A stretch of DNA of 6,175 nt. Origin: Anaerolineales bacterium (lineage in GTDB: Bacteria; Chloroflexota; Anaerolineae; Anaerolineales; Villigracilaceae). The stretch is from NCBI GenBank assembly GCA_016789205.1, contig JAEURF010000109.1:1-6175 (forward strand), given 5' to 3'. Positions within the stretch are counted from its first letter, which is position 1, and each line of letters begins with the position of its first letter. Under the pieces are notes generated by a model. The model saw nothing but the letters and a program-made list of their open reading frames with translations, did no database searches and was not told the origin of the DNA. Both the position numbers and the translations under genes were made by a program. Below, piece after piece: positions 1 through 4,431 of the stretch.

Positions 1-29
1 ACGGAATAATGCAAAATTGAAATCTTCAT
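1..29 (-). CDS. Start of a probable GT4-type glycosyltransferase (partial, cut by window edge)
   Basis: The minus strand opens with ATG at 29-27 and reads MKISILHYSV; the last codon is only GT-, which is valine whatever its third base. Many GT4 (GT-B fold) glycosyltransferases begin with this kind of first beta-strand, a short basic residue run followed by I-x-I-L-H-Y-S-V, usually continuing into PP-x-x-GG-V-E. A good Shine-Dalgarno sequence AAGGA (plus-strand 40-44) lies 10 bases upstream. The gene would follow the 120-1463 glycosyltransferase by 90 bases in the same direction, so it is probably the next gene of the operon. Only ten residues are visible, so the family call is inference from the N-terminal pattern. 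The remainder, including donor site and E-x7-E motif, lies outside the window. It could instead be another Rossmann-like protein with a similar first strand. Confidence 0.55.
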
Positions 30-39
30 TTAAATCCAA

Positions 40-44
40 TCCTT
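40..44 (-). promoter_or_regulatory. Ribosome binding site for the partial gene at 1-29
   Basis: AAGGA on the minus strand, 10 bases from the ATG at 29. It is the main reason to accept this ATG as a real start despite the short visible reading frame. It lies just outside the inverted repeat at 47-108. Confidence 0.55.
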
Positions 45-46
45 GT

Positions 47-108
47 GTAAGGGCGACCCACCCATATAAAATAAATACATTTGTTAATTCTTGACGGGTC
101 GCCCCTAC
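47..108. repeat. Inverted repeat with 13-base arms in the spacer after the glycosyltransferase
   Basis: Arms gtaagggcgaccc (47-59) and gggtcgcccctac (96-108) are complementary at 12 of 13 positions around a 36-base AT-rich centre. On the transcribed (minus) strand the one mismatch becomes a G-U wobble, so the RNA stem is fully paired. GC-rich arms of this type around a short centre resemble dispersed miniature palindromic repeats (MITE/REP-like) that I associate with Chloroflexota genomes; that association is from memory. It begins 11 bases after the glycosyltransferase stop and ends 2 bases before the Shine-Dalgarno of the next gene. No T-run follows it on the minus strand, so it is not a typical intrinsic terminator, though it could slow transcription or protect the 3' end of the upstream message. 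Confidence 0.7.
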
Positions 109-119
109 GAATAATATTC

Positions 120-1463
120 TTAAACTTGATAGCCCAAACAATCTTCAACCAATGATTTCAAGCGAGTTTCAAGCATGCTATATGAAAAATAGCGTTTAGC
201 AAGCTGATAATTTATCTCAGCCCATTCTTGCATTTGCGCAGGATTTTTCAATGCATAACGCACTGCGGTCAGTGTGCTGGTACTGATGAAACCATCAAAC
301 CAAACTGTGTGGAAGCCTTTGGGTTTAATATCTACTTCGTAAATCGAATAGTTATTAACCAAAATCAAACGGCGATAATATACGGCTTCTAAAAACGCAT
401 TGCCAAAGCCTTCAATGCTGGATGGATATGTAACTAAATCGGCATGTGGATATACATCGCCTAAGGTGTAAATTTTTTTACCATCCTTTGTAGTGCCACG
501 CTCGTCTTGTACTTGGTCAGATTCAAAACGCACAGTCACATCTAATAATTGTGCATATTCACGCACGCGTTGTTCGTAATCTGTACCTTCATCACCTGCG
601 GCATGCGAGATAATTAATTTTGCAGGGAGTTCGAGTCGCTTGACAAGTTCGACAGCATGTTCAATGCCTTTGCGTTGAATCACACGTGTAGGTTGCAAGA
701 AAAAATATTCCCCTGCGCCAATGCCAAAATCTGAGCGAACAGTTTGCGTGTAAGAATCTGAGGCGGGCGGAGGTGAGTCAAAATCCATCACATTCGGAAT
801 TACGCGCGAACTCACACCATATCGTGAACCAATTTCACGCGCTTGCACCGTGTTGATGACGACGTGTCGAATGGATGGCAAAGTTGGCGGAAACGCCGCA
901 GAAAGATAATCAGTAACGCAATTGACTTGAAAGCGTTGGCGTTCCCAATAAAAATCATGATGATGTGCAATCGTTGGAAAACCTGTTTCAGCAATAAACT
1001 CTGTAATGGCTAAACCCAAAGGTAAATTTAGTGGAATGGTGACGGCATTTTCAATAATGAGAATTTCTAAATCAAACTTATGTGCGAATTTATATAATTC
1101 TTCTTTGAGATATTCTTTGATTTCTGTTACGCGACGCGTCATTTGTGGTGGGCGAATGTAAATTGAAAAAAAATCTTTTTGCAAATGCACAATTTCTGGG
1201 TGGGCTTGACGCGCTTCTTGTGTCACTGTCCAACTTCCTGAATATGCCATTTGATTTAATTTATCAATTTCAGGATGACGATAAAACGCTTCTTCCACGA
1301 CATGCGAGATGTTCGGGTCGCGGTCACATTCGCCTGCAAAGTAAAAACATTTGTGACCCATGCGCTCTAAAACAGTTGCCCATTTTTCTGTTTCTAGTGA
1401 AACGCCATCTGTTCCTGCGAATCGCGTTGAGATAAAACCAATGTTATGTGAAGAGGGAGTCAT
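120..1463 (-). CDS. GT4-type retaining glycosyltransferase, 447 aa
   Basis: Probably transfers a sugar from an NDP-sugar (donor unidentified) with retention of configuration, in the cytoplasm; no signal peptide or membrane segment is visible. The N-terminal Rossmann half begins NIGFISTRFAGTDGVSLE (7-24), with the glycine-rich loop G17-T-D-G20 typical of GT-B enzymes. A striking AHHHDFYWER motif (166-175) lies where the acceptor or catalytic histidine region is expected. The C-terminal donor-binding half starts near 250: LQPTRVIQRKG (256-266) carries R260 and K265, the basic pair that contacts the nucleotide phosphates. SSIEGFGNAFLEA (348-360) is the E-x7-E motif (E351, E359). Full length and uninterrupted. 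The ATG at 1463 is supported by AGGAAAGG (plus 1468-1475) four bases upstream. It follows the GH13_18 phosphorylase after a repeat-filled spacer. By context it may make or extend a glucosylglycerate-like solute; glycolipid or exopolysaccharide synthesis is the alternative. The fold is secure, the substrate is not. Confidence 0.87.
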   Translation of the reverse strand: MTPSSHNIGFISTRFAGTDGVSLETEKWATVLERMGHKCFYFAGECDRDPNISHVVEEAFYRHPEIDKLNQMAYSGSWTVTQEARQAHPEIVHLQKDFFSIYIRPPQMTRRVTEIKEYLKEELYKFAHKFDLEILIIENAVTIPLNLPLGLAITEFIAETGFPTIAHHHDFYWERQRFQVNCVTDYLSAAFPPTLPSIRHVVINTVQAREIGSRYGVSSRVIPNVMDFDSPPPASDSYTQTVRSDFGIGAGEYFFLQPTRVIQRKGIEHAVELVKRLELPAKLIISHAAGDEGTDYEQRVREYAQLLDVTVRFESDQVQDERGTTKDGKKIYTLGDVYPHADLVTYPSSIEGFGNAFLEAVYYRRLILVNNYSIYEVDIKPKGFHTVWFDGFISTSTLTAVRYALKNPAQMQEWAEINYQLAKRYFSYSMLETRLKSLVEDCLGYQV

Positions 1464-1467
1464 ATTA

Positions 1468-1475
1468 CCTTTCCT
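1468..1475 (-). promoter_or_regulatory. Ribosome binding site of the GT4 gene
   Basis: AGGAAAGG on the minus strand, four bases (TAAT) before the ATG at 1463, which fixes this start. It lies only three bases from the end of the palindromic repeat at 1479-1569, so folding of that repeat in the RNA could affect access to it. Confidence 0.7.
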
Positions 1476-1478
1476 ATC

Positions 1479-1569
1479 ATGTCTTTGCGAGCCGAAGGCG
1501 AAGCAATCCCCAACAATGTTTATAAGATTGCTTCGCCATGAAGAACAAGAATATGGCTCGCAATGACAT
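1479..1569. repeat. Two-tier palindromic repeat (MITE/REP-like) between phosphorylase and GT4 genes
   Basis: The outer arms atgtctttgcgagcc (1479-1493) and ggctcgcaatgacat (1555-1569) match at 14 of 15 positions. The inner arms ggcgaagcaatc (1497-1508) and gattgcttcgcc (1526-1537) match at 12 of 12, around a 17-base loop. Unpaired parts are gaa (1494-1496) on one side and 17 bases (1538-1554) on the other. The motif ttgcgag...gaagcaatc...gattgcttc...ctcgcaatgaca is one I recognise as a dispersed palindromic repeat in many bacterial genomes, including Chloroflexota assemblies (from memory). It is flush with the phosphorylase stop codon, sharing its last base, and fills nearly the whole spacer. 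There is no transposase gene, so any mobility would need help in trans. Confidence 0.8.
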
Positions 1570-3254
1570 TAGTTTATTTTCAGCCACATCACTTGATATG
1601 GTTCAAGATTAACTTTTGAAATTTGAATTTTTTGATTTGTAAACAAATCAATTCCAAATTCATAATTTGTATCAAATGAAATTTTTTGCAGACTGACGTT
1701 ATGTAAGCATACCACGCGAAATTTCTTATCTGGTGAAATTCGCTCAATCGCAAATACAGATTTATGAAACTCTAATATTTTTTGTTTTCCATATGGATGA
1801 AATGCTGGTGAACTTTTTCTTGCTTTTAGTAAAACAGAATATTTATTGAAAACTTTCACACGCAAAGCATTTTCATCATTCAATTCTTTTTGCAATTCAT
1901 CAAAAAAACATTTTTCGCGGTTGATTGTGCGATTATGTCCAGTTTGTTTTATGCCTTCATTCCAATTGCGTGAGCCGAATAAACTATGAAAATAAATACC
2001 CGGTACACCAATCATGGAAAGCATAATTGCTTGGGCTGAGATAAAACGCGAAACTTGCAAGTCTATCGGCTCATTTGCATTCGGATTCGATAACGCGTCA
2101 AAATAATTGATGTTCATTTCATAAGGGCTTTTTGAGCCATCTGAATTATGTTTGTATGAAATCAATCCACCATGTTCAAGAGTCTTTTCCACAAGCGAAT
2201 CAATTTCGGCATTAGATAAAATTCCACGCGCAGGATTCAAGCCGACCCCGTCATGTGAAGCGAGGAAGTTGAAAAATGTTGTTTTATCAGATGGCAAGGT
2301 CAATGTCTTTGCCCAAGCCGATAACTTTGTCGCATCGCTTGTGTGAAATGTATGCAATGTTAAAGGCGACAATGCAAAGTTATAAACAAGTTGTGCTTCG
2401 TTATAACCATTTCCGAAATAAGAAATGTTATCCACATGTGGCACGTTGGTTTCTGTTATTAAATTTACATGTGGCGCAATTTGATTTAATGCTTCACGCA
2501 AAAATTGAATAATAGCGTGCGTTTGTGGCAAATGAATACAATTCGTGCCAATTTCTTTCCACATGTATGCAATTGCATCAAGTCGAATAAAGGTCGCGCC
2601 GTGTTGAATGTATAACAATAAAATATCTAAAATTTCTAACAACACTTGCGGATTTTTATAATTCAAATCAATTTGGTCTGCGCTAAATGTCGTCCAAACT
2701 TTTTTCTCACCAGATGGCGTTGTGAAACTCGTCAGCAATGGCAATGCACGCGGGCGAACGACTTGCGATAAATCTGGATTGCCTTCAACCGTTACAAAAT
2801 AATTTTGATAATGCGAATCATCTCCTAAAAATTTTTGAAACCAATCACTTTGTGACGAAATGTGATTAATGACCGCATCAAACATTAACTTGAACTTGGG
2901 CTGAAACGCGGAGACATTTTCCCAATCCCCCAACTTTTTATCAATCTGACGATAATCTACGACCGAAAATCCATCATCCGAAGTCCACGGATAAAACGGC
3001 AAGATATGAATCGCATTGACGATGTTATCTAAATGTATTTCACAAAATGTTTTGAGTGTTTGTAACGGCTTTTGATTTTCTGCTTGAACTTGGTCGCCAT
3101 ACGTAATCAAAATTGAATCATGTTCTGTTAATTCAGCATGACTTGGTTTTATTTTTGAACGATAACTTTCAATGATTTGTTCCGTTTGTGCAAGTAGGCG
3201 TGTTGCATTATCTTCCCCATATAAAAAGATTAAGTGTTTCTGCAATTGATTCAT
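1569..3254 (-). CDS. GH13 subfamily 18 sugar phosphorylase, probably glucosylglycerate phosphorylase type, 561 aa
   Basis: Cytoplasmic enzyme that by family should split an alpha-glucoside with phosphate into alpha-glucose-1-phosphate and the free acceptor by a double-displacement mechanism. All GH13 signature regions are present: DAVINH (126-131, region I), FIRLDA (222-227) with predicted nucleophile D226, LITETNVPH (265-273) with predicted acid/base E268, and SHD (333-335) with transition-state stabiliser D335. LPFYPWTSDDGFSVVDY (85-101) is typical of the GH13_18 group. SYFGNGYNEAQLVYNF (278-293), HGGLISY (361-367), GVPGIYFHSLFGSRNW (416-431) and NRTINREK (441-448) resemble the glucosylglycerate and sucrose-6F-phosphate phosphorylases more than classical sucrose phosphorylases. 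The length is slightly above the usual roughly 490-560 residues. The start ATG shares one base with the antiporter stop (TGATG) and has AGAGAGG just upstream (plus 3258-3264), suggesting translational coupling. GH13_18 membership is strong; the acceptor (glycerate, sucrose, sucrose-6-phosphate, glycerol) is inferred from motif resemblance and neighbours. Confidence 0.88.
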   Translation of the reverse strand: MNQLQKHLIFLYGEDNATRLLAQTEQIIESYRSKIKPSHAELTEHDSILITYGDQVQAENQKPLQTLKTFCEIHLDNIVNAIHILPFYPWTSDDGFSVVDYRQIDKKLGDWENVSAFQPKFKLMFDAVINHISSQSDWFQKFLGDDSHYQNYFVTVEGNPDLSQVVRPRALPLLTSFTTPSGEKKVWTTFSADQIDLNYKNPQVLLEILDILLLYIQHGATFIRLDAIAYMWKEIGTNCIHLPQTHAIIQFLREALNQIAPHVNLITETNVPHVDNISYFGNGYNEAQLVYNFALSPLTLHTFHTSDATKLSAWAKTLTLPSDKTTFFNFLASHDGVGLNPARGILSNAEIDSLVEKTLEHGGLISYKHNSDGSKSPYEMNINYFDALSNPNANEPIDLQVSRFISAQAIMLSMIGVPGIYFHSLFGSRNWNEGIKQTGHNRTINREKCFFDELQKELNDENALRVKVFNKYSVLLKARKSSPAFHPYGKQKILEFHKSVFAIERISPDKKFRVVCLHNVSLQKISFDTNYEFGIDLFTNQKIQISKVNLEPYQVMWLKIN

Positions 3255-4330
3255 CAGCCTCTCTTTGTACGTTTAGAACGAAATGCAATAATGACTAAAA
3301 TGAAAAATGTGACTGGCACAAACATGGCAACGAATAAAGCCATAAAAGGTAAAACGGCACTTTGTGTTGAACGAATCATAATGTATGTCACATACATTAC
3401 ATAATACGCTAACAACAATCCGCCTTCAAGGCGTGAGATGCGATTGTCAATATAAAAAACTGGCAATGTGACCAATGCAACAAAAACCATGACTGGTAAA
3501 TCAAAAGTCAATACTTTTTCTGCCACGTTAATTCCGCCCGGTGACACAATCGCTCCCAAACCCAACACGCCCAATAAATTAAAGATATTGCTCCCAACCG
3601 CATTGCCAACGGCAATATCACTTTCACCTTTCAGTGCGGCAATGACGGATGTTGCAACTTCCGGCAAAGATGTTCCCACAGCCACAATTGTTAAACCAAT
3701 CACCAATTCGCTTACACCGAGTATTTTTGCAATATCAATTGCTGAGTCTACTAGCCAAGTAGAACCTTGTACTAATAATCCCAACCCAATGAGGATGAGT
3801 AAAATATTGATAAAAATATTTTTTTGAGAACGAGGTTGTTTTTCACCAAAGGCATCTGCATATTCTTGTTGTACTTTTTTGTTTTCTTTACGGCTTTGTT
3901 GAATTGCAAAAACAATGTAAGTAATAAAACCAAACAAAAGCAAAGTTCCATCTATTATGCCAAGGTTTGAATCAAATGCCATCAAAAACACAAGTACAGA
4001 GATTCCTAGCATCAACGGTGCTTCTTTGCGGATTAATTGTTCGGCAATCACAATTGGAGAAATAAGTGCGGTGAATCCCAAAATGAATAAGATATTGAAA
4101 ATATTAGAACCCAATACATTGCCAAGCGTTAAATCTGCCTGACCACTTGTGGCGGCTTGCACAGACACAGCAATTTCAGGTGATGCGGTTCCAATCGCTA
4201 CAATGGTCAAACCAATTACTAATGGTGGCACGCCAAATGATGCCGCCAAGCGAGAAGAACCACGCACCAACAACTCTGCGCCGATAACTAAAGTAACTAA
4301 ACCAATGATAAAAAGAAAATATGGGTTCAT
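3254..4330 (-). CDS. Na+/Ca2+ antiporter of the CaCA family (YrbG-like), 358 aa
   Basis: Inner-membrane exchanger predicted to expel Ca2+ in return for Na+ (or H+). It has the two inverted alpha repeats that define the family. In the first, GTASPE (47-52) is followed by GNVLGSNIFN (70-79). In the second, GTSLPE (219-224) is followed by GNAVGSNIFN (242-251). E52 and E224 are the expected ion-binding acids. About ten hydrophobic helices are visible, split by one charged cytoplasmic loop (about 145-172), with a basic C-terminal tail (RSKRTKRG). The length is slightly above the common 310-330 residues because of this loop and the last helix (about 327-350). The start is secure: an in-frame TAA lies two codons upstream of the ATG at 4330. 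A weak GGGA precedes it at about 10 bases. It overlaps the downstream phosphorylase start by one base. A membrane ion exchanger inside a sugar-enzyme operon is unusual and suggests a salt or osmotic stress setting. Confidence 0.92.
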   Translation of the reverse strand: MNPYFLFIIGLVTLVIGAELLVRGSSRLAASFGVPPLVIGLTIVAIGTASPEIAVSVQAATSGQADLTLGNVLGSNIFNILFILGFTALISPIVIAEQLIRKEAPLMLGISVLVFLMAFDSNLGIIDGTLLLFGFITYIVFAIQQSRKENKKVQQEYADAFGEKQPRSQKNIFINILLILIGLGLLVQGSTWLVDSAIDIAKILGVSELVIGLTIVAVGTSLPEVATSVIAALKGESDIAVGNAVGSNIFNLLGVLGLGAIVSPGGINVAEKVLTFDLPVMVFVALVTLPVFYIDNRISRLEGGLLLAYYVMYVTYIMIRSTQSAVLPFMALFVAMFVPVTFFILVIIAFRSKRTKRG

Positions 4331-4352
4331 GTTTTATGATTCCCGAAAAAAT

Positions 4353-4361
4353 TTTATACCA
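4353..4361 (-). promoter_or_regulatory. Candidate extended -10 promoter element upstream of the antiporter
   Basis: The minus strand reads TGGTATAAA, matching the extended -10 pattern TG-N-TATAAT at all but the last base, 22 bases before the antiporter start. No convincing -35 hexamer sits 16-18 bases further up, as is allowed for extended -10 promoters. It could drive antiporter, phosphorylase and glycosyltransferase independently of the hydrolase upstream. The spacer is very AT-rich, so a chance match is possible. Confidence 0.35.
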
Positions 4362-4399
4362 TTAATTTTTAGGCTTAAGATTAATTCCCCGTAAAATAA

Positions 4400-4415
4400 G
4401 TAGGTCATGTCCTAC
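4400..4415 (-). terminator. Short palindrome, possible weak terminator or operator after the hydrolase gene
   Basis: GTAGG (5 bases), a 6-base centre ACATGA, then CCTAC on the minus strand, starting 16 bases after the hydrolase stop, followed by TTATTTTA. The stem is short and the T-run is interrupted, so an intrinsic terminator would be weak. The same dyad could equally be a repressor site, because it lies about 40 bases upstream of the candidate -10 at 4353-4361. Confidence 0.3.
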
Positions 4416-4431
4416 AAAATAATTTTATGAT

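Noticed and set aside
47..108. Inverted repeat as a standard Rho-independent terminator of the glycosyltransferase
   Set aside because: The loop is 36 bases and no T-run follows on the transcribed strand; it fits a dispersed repeat better.
1145..1566. Two overlapping plus-strand open frames opposite the glycosyltransferase start and the repeat
   Set aside because: One is antisense to conserved glycosyltransferase codons and the other runs through the palindromic repeat; neither has a recognisable domain.
3468..3827. 119-codon open frame on the plus strand opposite the antiporter
   Set aside because: Its product is a low-complexity run of T, P, N and S, as expected from the reverse complement of hydrophobic membrane codons. 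The antiporter on the other strand has complete family motifs over the same bases.
3470..4250. The two similar antiporter segments as a recent DNA duplication
   Set aside because: They are the ancient alpha repeats of the CaCA family; similarity is at protein level and in inverted membrane topology, not in recent DNA identity.
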